From Thelephora terrestris (taxonomy: Eukaryota > Basidiomycota > Agaricomycetes > Thelephorales > Thelephoraceae), in assembly GCA_015956445.1 (NCBI GenBank), contig WIUZ02000007.1:1426001-1490000 (forward strand): DNA of 64,000 nt, given 5' to 3'. This document shows positions 11,601 through 24,110 of the stretch, one piece after another. How positions within the stretch are numbered: position 1 is the stretch's first letter; the number at the start of each line of letters is the position of its first letter. The notes beneath the pieces are model-generated. The model was not told where the DNA came from and did not search any database. It saw only the letters and a program-made list of their open reading frames with translations. The position numbers were made by a program, and so were the translations under genes.

Positions 11601-13981
11601 CACCTTCGATGAGTTGCACTTTCCAAAGTGCCCAACTGCCAGTGTGCGGCGAAACACACGGCTGCAATCTACTGCGCCACCCCTACCCAGTCATCACTGT
11701 CACAAAGACGGTGACTGCCAGTGTCCCCTTCCAGGAGGACAAGAGGAAGATGACGCAGCACCCTCAGCGCGTCCCAAACCTACCCCCAAGCCTTCCTCAA
11801 AAGGCAAGGAACGTGCTATTGAGCCAGCACCACGGCCGCAGACGCCGGTGCAATCTAGAGCGCCCAGTTCAGAGCCGCCGAGATCGCCTACACCCAGCTC
11901 TAGCTCTGATTCCGGCCCTGAGGATGCACCACCCGCCCCGCCAACGATTATGCCTCCGTCACCTGTTAAGACTCGGAGGCCTCAGCGTGAGTGGAAAGTA
12001 CCGGCCAAGCCCGGCAATGTTTACGGTAGTAAGCATCTGGTAGAGATAATTAAGTCTACCCGGCGTATGAAGGATTGGAAGAAGGTTGTCGGAGATTTTT
12101 CCATAGCACCTAGGCGCGGGCGAAGTTCAGGAGCAGTTCCCGGACCTAGCGCGCAGCCACTTCCTGAGAGAGAATCCTCCGCTGAGGAAGAGACTGAAGC
12201 GGCGTCAGAGTCCGAAGATGAGGTTGAGAAATCCGTTGAACCATCCGGATTCACCACCCCCGAGGAAGACACTGACGCCCTTCTAGCTAGGCTATGCCGG
12301 GAAGGGGGAGTAGAACTCCAAAACCTCTTAATTTCGAAAGCCGTCTCACCAACCGCCAACGAAAAAACTCCAAAAGAATGGAAATACCAAGACATCGCCA
12401 CACTACCACAGGCAGAGCTCGAGGAATGGAGGACAGCCTGCAACGAAGAGTCGGAAGCTCTTCGCAGGCACAAAGTATACGACCTGGTAGAGCGCCCTCG
12501 AGGCCGCAAGGTTATCAAAAACCGCTGGGTATTCAACCAGAAACCAGATGGTCGCAAGAAAGCCCGCTTAGTAGCAAAAGGCTTCTCACAGGTTGAGGGA
12601 ATGGACTACGATGCCGTGTTCTCCCCCGTTGTCCGATTCGAGACAGTGCGCCTAATATTTGCAATGGCCGCCCTCGGAGGATGGGCCCTCAAAGGACTTG
12701 ATGTTCGAAACACGTACCTATACGGCGAACTCAACAAGGAAATATACATGGAACAACCAGAGGGATTCGTAGCTCCAGGAAAAGAGACTTATGTTCTCCG
12801 CTTAAAGCGTGCCCTCTACGGACTGAAACAAGCCGGGCTCGCATGGTGGCGAGCCCTGAAACGGTCCATGGAAAAGCTCGGATTCAAATCCTTGAGCTCA
12901 GATGCTGGGATCTTCATCTACCAGGATAAAGATGGAAGATTCGTAATTGCGTTAATCTACGTAGACGATGCCATCTTTACCGGACCCCACACAGCGCTTA
13001 CGGAGCAGCTCAAGGGGGAGTTTATGAAGATATGGGAAACCAGGGATTTAGGGGACCTAACCGATTTCCTCCGCATGAGGATTACCTGACATGGCAGCAA
13101 AATCTCCATAGATCAATGCGCCTACCTTCAAACGGTCCTTGAGCGATGTGGGATGCAAAATGCTAAAGTCGCAGCAACCCCTCTCCCGGCCGGGTATGTG
13201 CCGACTCCGTCGACAGAGGTAGCATGCCCGGAAAGACGAAGCAGGTTCCAAACCATAATTGGTTCCTTACTATACCTCATGCTGGGTACCTGACCAGATA
13301 TCGCCTTTGCGGTTACCAAACTTGCACAATATGCTGCAAACCCATCAAAAGAGCACGTTGAGAAAGCGCTGTATATCTGCCGCTATTTAATTGGGACTTC
13401 CAAATATCGATTAACCTACGACGGAGATTCACGGGAAGGTATTTCAGCCTGTACCGACTCAGACTGGGCTTCAGACCCCACTCAGAGACAATCCCAAAGT
13501 GGATACTTTGTCCGAATGGCAAAAGGACTCATCTCATGGACCTCAAGAGTGCAGAAAACCATTGCGCTGTTGTCCACTGAGGCTGAATACATGGCGCTCT
13601 CCGATTGTAGCCGCCAAGTAGTCTGGATGCATACCCTTCTGGGGGAGCTCGGCTATGACCTTAAAGCCATCCCAATCTGCGGAGATAACCAAGGCTCGAT
13701 CTTTATCGCCTCAAACCCGGTTACTGAAAAGAGGTCTAAACACATCGACATCCGCTATCATTACATTTGTGAGGTCATCAATGATGGACGCGTGGTAGTG
13801 TATTTCATTCCCGGAGATGACAATCCCGCGGATCTCCTGACGAAGAACCTTGGAGTCGTCAAACTCAGAAAATTTAGAGATGCCTTAGGCCTTGAATTCT
13901 TCTGAGCACATACCTCCAACTTACTACAGTCCAGTTCCCACCAATGAAGTTATACAGGGAGCTATACTTAGTAAGGGGGAG

Positions 13982-14319
13982 TGTTGAACCGAAGGTCTGT
14001 GCCCGGCAACGGGTCAAACCGGCTCCACCGCTTCGTGCGAGAGCCGATGCCGGAGAAGCGCTGAATAAGCGACCCGAAGGGATGGTGTCACATCAGTGAC
14101 CCGATCGATCGGTATGACGCGCGCGTGCCTTAAGCCGCCGCACGGACCATGCATCAGTCACACTGTATAGATGTGACGTTAATAGAGTAGATAGTATATA
14201 TACCCCTCATGTGTCCATAGATCAATCAATCGCTTCTCTCTCTCTCTATATCTTCCCCTCTCAGGTGAGAACTAGAGTACACCATGTAGTAGTATAGAAT
14301 ATACTCTACCTGCTCAACA
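13982..14319 (+). repeat. 3' LTR of the copia element
   Basis: 338 bp, nearly identical to the 5' LTR; the length difference is a 17-bp loss in the CT-rich microsatellite. It is preceded by the purine run AGTAAGGGGGAG, a typical polypurine tract. Confidence 0.93.
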
Positions 14320-14689
14320 ATAGGAACATTTTCGAATGGCTATCGTGACATTTTTTCTATGATTGTGAATGCAGGATTGCTCCTACTGCACTTGGCTATC
14401 ATTTCTCTGGGATCTATTGAATTCCTCACCGGCGGTGTTACTGAATTCTGGTAGAGGACCTCGCCAATGAAAACTAGTGTGTGGCATTGATGGTATTGTA
14501 CCCACCGTTCTGTCTGGCCGTTTATTCATTTGACACAAATCCCATAACTCCGGACGCAGGCTACCTCGGAAGAAAAAGCAACATCAATTCCAGAAAATAA
14601 CTGACACAGTCTTTCGTTGTGAACCCGTGCGACCCCAACCCAACGACATTCACCGTCGAATTTTCTTCTTCTTCACGGAGAGCGGTGAC

Positions 14690-15235
14690 TGCTCAAAGCA
14701 CTCGATAATTGGGGAGGAGGGGGGACTGTGCGAGAAAAGCCTTTTCTCAGCCCATACTTCAATGCGCTGCCGTGATGAGCACGGGTACCGTCCGCAATGC
14801 TCTTGATGAGGTCGACTGCGGAGGCGTTTGTGTCCTGATTATTGAACTTATCTCTCAGAAGCTCATATTGCATTTTCATGACTTCCGTCAACCTGCGTGG
14901 TTTTATCAGCGTTATTCGGGTGATCTTCCCATCAGAGAAGAAGACGCTCACCGTGACATAGGGCCCGCAAAAAACTCATTGACGACATTTGTGGAGGTTA
15001 TCCTGGACCGGATTTCCTTCAAGGCAAGGTCTCGGAGAGGTCTGATATCGAGCTATTTGTACGGGAATTAGAAACTACAAACTGGGATATGGGTATGAAT
15101 GCAACAGGAACTTACAGTGACCGCAAGTGAGTAGATGACCTTGGGTGAACACGGGGGAGGTACGTGCGGGTGTCTGTCCGCTTCTTCCTGGATGTGACGA
15201 GCTCATGTGTGTAAACCTTGAGACTTGACACTAGA
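14690..15235 (-). pseudogene. Broken third copy of the double-BTB gene (C-terminal half)
   Basis: Minus-strand pieces align in order with the intact paralogues: KSQG at about 15215, PPPCSPKVIYSLA at about 15150, a block like LRDLALKEIRSRITSTNVV at about 15000, then KMQYELLRDKFNNQ and HHGSALKYGLRKGFSRTV at 14.75-14.87 kb. The Cys-rich tail is lost after the last of these, and upstream sequence is cut off at 15236, where the dispersed repeat R begins. From 14325 to 14690 nothing coding is seen. The copia element lies directly downstream. Confidence 0.65.
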
Positions 15236-15660
15236 GGTAACTAACTTTTACTGAGTAATTCATGATAAGTAGCTCATTTTCATACTCATAGTTATCATGA
15301 TAACTTAATCCATACTCACTCATACTCACCCTGCCACCCAGCCACCAGCAACACCGCTCTTTTGGTATTTGATTGGATTAGTGTGTGCCTGTTGTCGTGT
15401 GCAGCACTCCTGCCGTTGGGGCGGGAGTTGCAACCGTGGGAATTGGGCTTGGGATCATCAATCCCGACCCTTCCCCTTTGGTCCATACCCGCCTTCCTCC
15501 CTCCCTTGACCGTTCATCCCGCCACACGCTCCCGCCTTGATTCCGGGTCGTCAGGAACCATCGAATTTGTGGGAAACCCGACCAGCTTCTGTTCCCAGCA
15601 CTCCTGCCTCCTGATCACCACTCGTCATCGCAGGACCCAGGAAACCTCTTCCCCCCCTTT
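15236..15660 (+). repeat. Dispersed repeat R, copy 1 (uninterrupted)
   Basis: Begins GGTAACTAACTTTTACTGAG and continues for at least 420 bp. An inverted copy, itself interrupted by two insertions, lies at about 44990-48347. The two diverge beyond about 15660. The sequence carries an inverted repeat (AGTTATCATGATAACT) at about 15291. No coding signature is convincing and the class is unknown. Because copy 1 is uninterrupted, it serves as an empty-site reference for the insertions in copy 2. Confidence 0.7.
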
Positions 15661-17313
15661 CCCCTTCCTTATCCACCCACCATCCTGCCACGGTTTTAGG
15701 TGCCAGGAATCGTCAGAATTGTGTGAAGCCCACCCGATTGCTGTTCTCAGCACTCCCACCTCCTGATCGCTACCCGCCCACTGCTCGTTCGCCTCCTGCT
15801 CTATTCTCCTTTCTCACCTACCCCACATCACTCTACTTTCAATACGTGGCATTCAAGGTATCGCTGGCATCAATTTTGAGCTCCTCGACAGTCTCAATCC
15901 ACCCCGATAACCATTAGAAACCGAGCTGATCAGGTATGTGTTCATCTTCAGTTTGGGATTTAATTTATCTTTTTCATAGATATTGACACCTTCCCACAGT
16001 ATTCTCCTAAATTTTCTGCATCCGAAGAGCCCAGAATGCTGAAGGATCGCTCCAGCTGGCCTCCACCTCACCCTCAACGGTTACTAGTTCCACAGCTCCA
16101 GGTCGCCTTTCCTATCCCCCATCCAATGTGCCAACATTCAGCAAATGTTGGCGCCACCCCTCAATTCGCACGTCTAACAGAATAACCAACCGGACTGTCC
16201 ACGATGGCTCAAGATGCCTGCCCTCATACCACATGATTTCTGCAAATTTTAGGTCTGCCAACTCGGTACGTATATTTTACTGCGCCCAAACCCTCTCGCG
16301 AGCTGATCCAGTACGGTTTGTTTAGCTAGCTGCTCGTTTCTTTGTGGACCAAGAAGTTTTTTACTTGATCACCCGCTTCACCCGCAATCCAAATTTCACA
16401 CCTTCAGGGCAACGTTCCGGCACCTCTCACACATCTCCACAGTTCTCAACAGCACCACCCATTCACTTCCTCAAGCACTTGACATGTTTCGCACCCAGGA
16501 TTCCATCTCTCACCTTGGCTACGTTTACCCTCTCCACCCAATTTCCCCTCCTCCAGCCAAACTGCTCCACTACTTACCAGCCGCACAACCTCACCTGGAA
16601 CCAACACATCTCAGCTCATCCTGCGCAGTGTCTCCTCCACACTGTATCACTTCCACACCCGGGAGCTCATCGCCCAATCGTCCCTACTCGGCTGCCTCTA
16701 GCTACGTCCCCCTTTGGTGCGCCCGTTCAATAACTCCCCTAGTAGGTCGTGCAGTACTAATTTAATCACCTTAGCATACACCGCTGGCAGCGACAGCAAA
16801 ATTCTCGTCCCCAGCTCCACGCCTCTACCCATTGAATGCACTCCCTGGGCCCCCATCCTTTCAGCCGCCCCACCCCCACTAACACCTGTCACCCTTCACT
16901 CCTCCGAAGCACCGAGACTGCCACCTGTGGTTGACACTGCAAACGTCCCCCCGCACCAAAAAAGGTTCCTTCAGTTCTATATGTTACGAGAACACTCTGA
17001 AATGGTCAGCGCTCCCCTTCCTTTGACTTCGTATTGTATTGCACTAATTTACCCCTTTTCCTTTACACCAGGGGTCGTCGTTGCAGGGATCCAATGGCCC
17101 TCGGCCTCGCATCTGCCACACAATCGGGATTTTACACACCTGCAGCACCCGCATGTGTCTAGTTTGCAACACGTGCCTCAGACCTTGTAGTTTTCACTTT
17201 GTCTCGTACAGGATCGTATTTGCACGACGAAAATATATTGAATGACCACCACAACTATGTTTTAAACTCAAAATGCGACATAGTAGTTAAGTAAAAAAAG
17301 AGAGGGATGAGTT
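15661..17313. other. Non-coding region, no gene recognised
   Basis: C-rich on the plus strand with many short open frames of low-complexity, proline/serine-rich composition and no recognisable domain. It may be the remaining part of the repeat that contains R, or flanking sequence of the KDZ transposon, whose coding part ends at 17314. I found no terminal inverted repeats here. Confidence 0.4.
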
Positions 17314-19381
17314 CTACTCCGCGAAACTACTGGAGGACTCATAACCAGAACCATCATCTTCTGGTGAAGTTTCATCGGAGTCACCATCAGAGACATGGGC
17401 GTCATGATGGATTTTTTCGGGAGCAGTTGACAGCGGTGGAATTTCGGGGGATGTGGTGATTGGGGGTGGAAACACGGTGTGAGCACGAACGGCAGGGGGA
17501 TCTTCAGGCCGTTTGCGTTTCTTGAAGTCTGGATTGTTGAGTAGTTCCTTGTGCTCTTCTAAGAATTTAGTGGCCCAGGTGTGAGGGAGGGAAAGAGACA
17601 CAAGTGCTGAGCGCCAGCGTTGAGAAAACCGAACGGCAAGGTTGTGGAAGACAGATCCTTGTTTTTTTGCATACGCCGAGAGTCCAGCAAGGACCACGGG
17701 TGTGACAGTACCTGTCCTCAAGCTCGCTTTCATAGACCAGTCGTTTGACTGCCACTCCAAAAACTCCACCACCCGCCTCATCTCCTCTCGCAGAAGAATC
17801 ACCTCTTCCTCCCAACGGTCTGCACGAGCCACACACTGGGCCCACTCCACATGCATATCTTCATTGACCTTGTCAGGGGAGACAGTGGTGGTGCTTGAGC
17901 GCCAAATCCAGGAGGGGGAATATTGGCCATCAGAACCCGACACCTCCTCCAACTCTTTTCCCAGTCCTCAGTTGTTGGCTTCGGTGAGAGGGAGATAAAG
18001 CTCCTGCCAGTCCGTACGCGAATCCAAGGAAAGAAGTGCATCACGAGCTACATTGTAGCGCCTGACAGACTTGGCAATGCGATCTTGAAGAGTCTGCATG
18101 ACTGCTCGAGATTTTGTCTGAGTCCTTTGTCCTTCACCGGCGAGCTGGACCTTGTGGAAGGTGACAAGACCTCGACGAACTCGACGCGCCCGACGGAGAT
18201 CATTGAGGGAGTCTTTGAGCTGTGCAAACCGAAGCTCCTTCTTGCTCTTAACAACTCCCCCCCAAACAGATCGAGTCCCGGTCTTCAGTATCCAATTGGG
18301 AGGGCAGCCATAGTTTGATGGACTTGGCTTTCACCCTTTTTGAGGATTCTGGGTCAGAGGTACTGGTGTTGAGCGCTCCAGGCATATACACCACTTGTAG
18401 TTGGCGCCACTTCTCGATTTGATGCAGGAGAACGCCTCGTCTCTCAAAGAGAGTTGCTTTCTGGTTGTTGGACCGTGTTTTTCCAGTTGATGTAGATAGC
18501 AAGCTGTATCTTGTATTCAAGCATTAGATGATGGGAACGGAGTTGAAGCACAGAGACTCACTGTTGGTCTTCAAGCTCAAGACCCATTCGGATGAAAACC
18601 GAGACGGAAACCTTGTGTGGTGCAGGTCGACCACGTTCCATGCCAGAAACCTCTTCCTGGGTAAGCCGCAGTCGAGCTTCAGAAACCTTGGATGCTGGAA
18701 AAGTAGATGTCAGATACAACAACTATTTGCCTCTGGGAGGTAGACACACCCCACTCGTTCGAAGCATATGGGTTGGGGCTCAAGTGGTCTGCTTGCCATT
18801 CCTTGACCATGTGCCTCCATTGCTGCACTGTCCTATAGGGAAACATTGCACTAAACTCATCAGCCACCTTGCACTGTCGTAGCGCTGCTTCCACTGCTTT
18901 CACAAGGTTTGTTTCGAGCAAGGAACCTATGTATAGTTAGCATATGAACATCTGATGGCCACTGATGCTGCACTCACCCAATCCAAGGATCTTTTTCCAA
19001 TTCCAGCCGCCCCAGCTATCGTCTAATGCAGAATGGCGTGCGCCAGGACCCATCTCCCGTGTAAACAAGGCCGCAAGATTAATATAGGCCCACTCTTGCT
19101 CGACAGTCTCACCATGGGTGCGTCCCACACCGTGGGTATAGTTGAATGAGTACTGGACTTGACATTTTGGGCCATGTGCGGGTAGGTGGAACTTAGGCAC
19201 AACATGCGTGAGGGAGAACCTTGATAAATCGATGTTTTCGTGGGAGGTTTCGAATCGGGTGTGGAGATTGATCGACCACTTGCAGGCAATGTCGTATGAG
19301 ATTTTGACGTCGTGCACTTGACAACGGTTGAGGTACATGGCAACAATATAATCAGTGTTGATGCAGCTAAAACAAGATCAG

Positions 19382-19735
19382 TGTTGAACCGGAGGTCTAT
19401 GCCCGGCAACGGGTCAACCGGCTCCACCGCTTCAAGCGAGAGCCGATGCCGGAGAGCGCTGATCAAGCGACCCGAAGGGACGGTATCACATCAGTGATCC
19501 GATCGATCAGTATGACGCGCGCGTGCCTTAAGCCGCCACACGGACCCTGCATCAGTCACACTGTATAGATGTGACACCAATAGAGTAGATAGATATATAT
19601 ACCCCTCATGTGTAGATAGATCAATCAATCGCTTCTCTCTCTCTCTCCCCCACTAGCAACTATAAACCTCTCCCCTTCAGGTAAGGATTAGAGTATCCAT
19701 GTAGTAGTATAGTATTATACTCTACCTGCTCAACA
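19382..19735 (+). mobile_element. Solo copia LTR inside the KDZ gene
   Basis: 354 bp of the same LTR family as the 8.3-14.3 kb element (TGTTGAACC...CTCAACA), flanked by a perfect 5-bp target duplication ATCAG (19377-19381 and 19736-19740). A solo LTR is the usual product of recombination between the two LTRs of an inserted element. It splits the KDZ coding region between the DLQRGER and YDIACKW motifs. Confidence 0.93.
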
Positions 19736-19921
19736 ATCAGGGTTTTTGCTCGTGCGTTGGGAATGGCCCCTTACCGTTCTCCGCGCTGCAGATCACCAAC
19801 GGTGTTCGGGAGAACAAAACAGTGGCACGCGCAGACTGCTTTAACTACACCACTAGCAATATAATCTTTGCCCCCTCGTGAGTTGGCTTGGTTGACGGTG
19901 TGAAATTCGCTGCCGCAACTC

Positions 19922-20380
19922 GTGACATAGTAGCCAAGATCACACAAGTAATTCAAGACATTGGTCTTATTCGCAGAAGTAAAAGTACAAAGACGGCCAA
20001 CAGAAACTACAAACTTAAACAAGGACAAAAGGGTCCACATCACATGCACAGTCCTGATCAAACGGACAACGATGAGCAAAGTGGTGAGGATTATGTACGC
20101 TCTGAGGACAGTACGAATATACTCACGTTACCGGATCCTGCCAACACTGTCACGAACGCGTGACATAATGGCCAAGATCACACAGATAGTCAAAGACATT
20201 GGTCTCATTCAAAGTAATAAAAGTACAAAGGCGACCAGTAAAAACTACAGATTCAAACAAGAACAAACGGATCCACGTCACAAGCACGGTCCTGAGCAAA
20301 CGGACAACGGTGAGTGAAGTGATGAGGATTATGGACGCTTTGAGGGCAGTACGAATATGCCCGAGTCACCGGGTCAACCC
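19922..20380. repeat. Diverged tandem duplication, unit about 235 bp
   Basis: The sequence starting CGTGACATAGTAGCCAAGAT at about 19920 recurs at about 20159 as CGTGACATAATGGCCAAGAT and stays alignable to about 20380 with roughly 80-85% identity by eye. Both copies share TCACACA, GACATTGGTCT and AACGGACAACG blocks. The second copy runs on into the minus-strand gene of unit G1, so the duplication probably belongs to the inserted block and not to KDZ. Confidence 0.65.
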
Positions 20381-20399
20381 AGCACTCTCGGCACCCCAA

Positions 20400-21156
20400 T
20401 ACATCATGATACAAACTCTCATGCATCTCTCGCTTTACGTCCGACAAGGCTGCGCTCACTAATGCGAACCCATACCAGTCTTGGAGACCCACCACTTCCA
20501 CCTTCAACTTCATCCGAACCTGACGTGACTTGTCGGAGGGACGACAACGTTGACCAGAACGAGTCATCGGATTCTTGCGGTTCTTCTTCTTCTGGGACCT
20601 CTCCACCATCTGGCGAACTGGGGCAGGACTCCAGGGAGGGGATGGAGGGAGAGAAACACCCTGATCCTGGTGGCGGCGAAGGGATGACTGGGGACTTGCA
20701 AGGGGGGTCGGTGCAATAAGCCCCGTGACACTGGTGTCCGAAATATCAGAAGAGAGATGCCTGGAAAGGTCCCCAATGTTCCAGAGCAAAGTGAGAGAAG
20801 TCATCATTCAAACTATTCATGATGACGTACATGAGATTCACACGCTTCTCCAGTTTCGCAATCCTATCCTCCCTCTCCCTTTCCATGGCGTCCAGCAAAA
20901 GGACGGCTCCAGGATGACCAGCTTGAACTCAAGGCCCGGAAATCCTGGGGTCTTCGTACCCAGCTTGTTCCCAGAACTCGGCGGGGGCATTATGAGCGGT
21001 GAGGAAGTCAACGGCAACCCTGTTGTCGTGGACAATGTTGGCGGGCGAGTCATATAGATGCTGCTCCACGTTGTAGGGGGCATCCGTCTCAAAGGATGGA
21101 GTAAAGGGGGTGGCGGCAGCGCTGAGTACGGCGTTGTTGGCGACGAAAGCAGACAT
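20400..21156 (-). pseudogene. Unit G1 minus-strand gene, older copy
   Basis: Homologue of the minus-strand gene of unit G2 (25955-26686). It begins at ATG 21156 with MSAFVANNAVLSAAATPF and keeps VEQHLYDSPANIVHDNRVAV and HNAPAEFWEQAGYEDP. The downstream part (VEVVGLQDWYGFALVSAALS, HDVLGCREC) is in another frame, so it is either spliced or broken. I recognise no family. The shared promoter with a TTATATA at 21245-21251 lies upstream. Confidence 0.45.
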
Positions 21157-21471
21157 AGTAGTAGCAGATGTTTTAAGAGAAGAGTAGTGGATTGTGGGAA
21201 GGGAAAAGAGACGATGGGAGGAAAAGACCAATAATCCCCCTGGATTATATACGACTGACTCAATAGGATGCCGAAAGGAGAAGACAATGAACCATTATCC
21301 ATGAACATCCCAAATAGGATAAACGAACCCTGAACCCCAATCGCAATCCCATCAAATCCAGAGAAATCCCCATCGATCATGAGAAATCCCCACCTGTCTT
21401 CTACTGCTACCTTGAAACGAGGGAAATCCCCACCCGTCTTCTATTACTACCATGAAACGAGAGAAATCCCC
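21157..21471. promoter_or_regulatory. Divergent promoter of unit G1, truncated by palindrome A
   Basis: Aligns with 26687-26959 of unit G2 (shared CCCCAATCGCAATCCCATCA and repeated GAAATCCCCA blocks). The minus-strand gene keeps a TATA-like element at 21245-21251. The half that would serve the plus-strand gene, about 200 bp matching 26960-27161 of unit G2, is absent, and palindrome A sits at exactly that point. Confidence 0.55.
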
Positions 21472-22524
21472 CAGTAGTCCTTATTAAAAACATTAATGTT
21501 TTAGGAGTTTTTGTCGCAAATTTGAATGATTTTTCTCATGAGTTTTTGAATGGCCTGAGGGGGGATATTTTACTCATAAAGTTTTAATGGAAATTATGGG
21601 GGGGACTGGGACCCAGCTTACTGGGCACTGGTGCTCCCAATTAGGCAGGTGCCGACAGTGTGGGTGGCCCGGGGGAGTGGATTGCTTATATAATAAAAAT
21701 TGAAAAATTCAGGGAAATTCCAGAAAATTCTGAAAAAATTCTGAAAATTATTAGAAAATTCCCACGGGTGTCAGGGAGGGCAGAAAATGAAAAATGGACT
21801 GTGGGAATTTCCGATCAAAATTTCCCAAAAAGGAAATTTTTGATGGCTTACATAAGCAACTCAAAAATGATTTTGATATTGAATTTCCTTTTTGGGAAAT
21901 TTTGATGGCTGACATAAGCAGGTCATGTGACTGAAAAAAGTGGGTGTTGCTCATGTAATCAGGTCATGTGACCGACCAAAAAAGGAAAGTTTTGATGGCT
22001 TACATAAGCGTCTCAAAAATGCTTTTGGAGGGGTCTTTCCTAAAAGAGAAATTCCTTTTTAGGAAATATTTGATGGATTACTCAAAAAGGAAATTTTGAT
22101 GGCTTACATAAGCAACTCAAAAATTATTTTGGCAAAAATTTCCTAAAAAGGAAATTATATGCTAAAAAATTCGGAAAAATGCCAGAAAAAATCCTAAAAA
22201 ATACTGAAAAAATTCCCACACGTCTAGAAAGTGCCCAAAATGGTAAATTATTCCCAGGAATATTCAAAAAATCGTTTTTCTGGCTGGAAAAATCAGGAAA
22301 AAATTCAAAAAAAATTCAAAAAATTCCAGAGTATAGATAAATATTTTATAAAAATTATTTCAATTTTTTTGGTCCATTGAATAGCCCATAATTTCAATAT
22401 TAATATATTTTTTGCCCAAAAAATTCAGAAAAATCCCAAAAAAATTGATAAAAATAGGAAAATACAAATTTATCTGTAATATTCATTATATCATGAAGTA
22501 CAGACCAGTTTGTGGTCATAAACT

Positions 22525-22790
22525 AGCCCTAAACCTAGTCCTGGACCTAACCTAACCTAACCTAGCCTAACCCTAACCCTAACCCTAACCCTAACCTAGA
22601 CCTAAACCTACACCTAACCTAAACCTACACCTAACCTAAACCTAAACCTAACCTAACCTAACCTAACCTAACCCCAAACCTAACCTGCCCTAAACCCAGC
22701 CTGCCCCAAACCTATTCTAGCACCAAACCTAAACCTAAACCTAAACCTAAACCTAACCTGCCCTAAACCTAACTCTGACCTGGCCTAGTT
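22525..22790 (+). repeat. Telomere-like CCTAA/CCCTAA tract, left arm of palindrome A
   Basis: Degenerate tandem CCTAA, ACCTAA and four consecutive CCCTAA units (about 22569-22593). The basidiomycete telomere repeat is TTAGGG/CCCTAA, so this is an interstitial telomere-like tract. A TTATC pentamer run follows at about 22797-22825. The mirror image is at 23850-24110. Confidence 0.75.
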
Positions 22791-23849
22791 CAGCCTTATC
22801 TTATCTTATCTTATCTTATCTATCTTATTCTGTCTTACCTACCCTAGACCCAACCTAACCTGACATCTTAACCTGGTCCACCACAGATCACCCAACCTAA
22901 CCTAAAGTGGTCTACCTGACCTAGACTGATGCAACTTGAGTTTATTCTTCTAATCAGCTGTTATCTTATCTGGCCTTAATCTAAATACCGTAGCTAACCA
23001 ACATCTAACCCAACTTCACCTGGCTCACCAGCAAGTAACTGGGCTACAGGAACACACTGTGAGCTGCACTATCCCATATCCTGTATCCAACTGTCACTCA
23101 AACACAAGAACTGTGGTGGACCTACAAGTTAGTGGACCCATAAGCCCACAGACCCACAAGTATAGGCTGTTCACTCAGTGGAAACATCTGTTATCCATCC
23201 TCACTCACGTACCACCCTCACCCTGTGTTCTGTGCCAGACTGCAACTTCACCACGGCTCATGTTCAGCCACCTAGCTAAACCCATGTACAATCAGGTCTA
23301 CAAATCCATGGATCCATAACCAGTAGTCTATCACCCTGACTTGCAGGTTCAGCTAGGTGGCTGAACATGAGCCGTGGTGAAGTTGCAGTCTGGCACAGAA
23401 CACAGGGTGAGGGTGGTACGTGAGTGAGGATGGATAACAGATGTTTCCACTGAGTGAACAGCCTATACTTGTGGGTCTGTGGGCTTATGGGTCCACTAAC
23501 TTGTAGGTCCACCACAGTTCTTGTGTTTGAGTGACAGTTGGATACAGGATATGGGATAGTGCAGCTCACAGTGTGTTCCTGTAGCCCAGTTACTTGCTGG
23601 TGAGCCAGGTGAAGTTGGGTTAGATGTTGGTTAGCTACGGTATTTAGATTAAGGCCAGATAAGATAACAGCTGATTAGAAGAATAAACTCAAGTTGCATC
23701 AGTCTAGGTCAGGTAGACCACTTTAGGTTAGGTTGGGTGATCTGTGGTGGACCAGGTTAAGATGTCAGGTTAGGTTGGGTCTAGGGTAGGTAAGACAGAA
23801 TAAGATAGATAAGATAAGATAAGATAAGATAAGGCTGAACTAGGCCAGG

Positions 23850-24110
23850 TCAGAGTTAGGTTTAGGGCAGGTTAGGTTTAGGTTTAGGTTTAGGTTTAGG
23901 TTTGGTGCTAGAATAGGTTTGGGGCAGGCTGGGTTTAGGGCAGGTTAGGTTTGGGGTTAGGTTAGGTTAGGTTAGGTTAGGTTTAGGTTTAGGTTAGGTG
24001 TAGGTTTAGGTTAGGTGTAGGTTTAGGTCTAGGTTAGGGTTAGGGTTAGGGTTAGGGTTAGGCTAGGTTAGGTTAGGTTAGGTCCAGGACTAGGTTTAGG
24101 GCTAGTTTAT
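23850..24110 (-). repeat. Telomere-like tract, right arm of palindrome A
   Basis: Inverted copy of the left-arm tract, reading TTAGG/TTAGGG on the plus strand, preceded by a GATAA run at 23808-23832. Confidence 0.75.

Larger units (their letters stand above)
8259..14319 (+). mobile_element. Ty1/copia LTR retrotransposon, recent but broken
   Basis: A full-length element of 6061 bp flanked by a perfect 5-bp target duplication (ATAGG at 8254-8258 and 14320-14324). Parts in copia order: 5' LTR 8259-8613; primer-binding site 8614; Gag about 9023-9950; aspartic protease region (VWMLDSGASRHF) near 10.36 kb; GAG-pre-integrase and integrase about 10.7-11.4 kb; a proline- and acid-rich linker 11.7-12.3 kb; reverse transcriptase about 12.4-13.1 kb (LIYVDDAIF); RNase H about 13.5-13.9 kb; polypurine tract just before the 3' LTR at 13982-14319. 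Reverse transcriptase after integrase puts it in Ty1/copia. The coding part is a fossil with about five breaks. The LTRs differ at only four aligned positions plus one 17-bp microsatellite indel, so insertion was recent. Two solo LTRs of the same family lie at 19.4 and 28.2 kb. Confidence 0.93.

Noticed and set aside
8259-14319. Repeat-induced point mutation from transition-only LTR differences
   Set aside because: Only four and three differences exist in the two LTR pairs, in mixed directions. That is too few to infer a mutational process.
23059-23569. Identical 86-residue open frames on opposite strands
   Set aside because: They are the mirrored inner parts of palindrome A, with no recognisable protein and low-complexity composition.
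22525-24110. A real telomere or chromosome end
   Set aside because: The CCCTAA/TTAGGG tracts are short, degenerate, mirrored and flanked by unique sequence on both sides.
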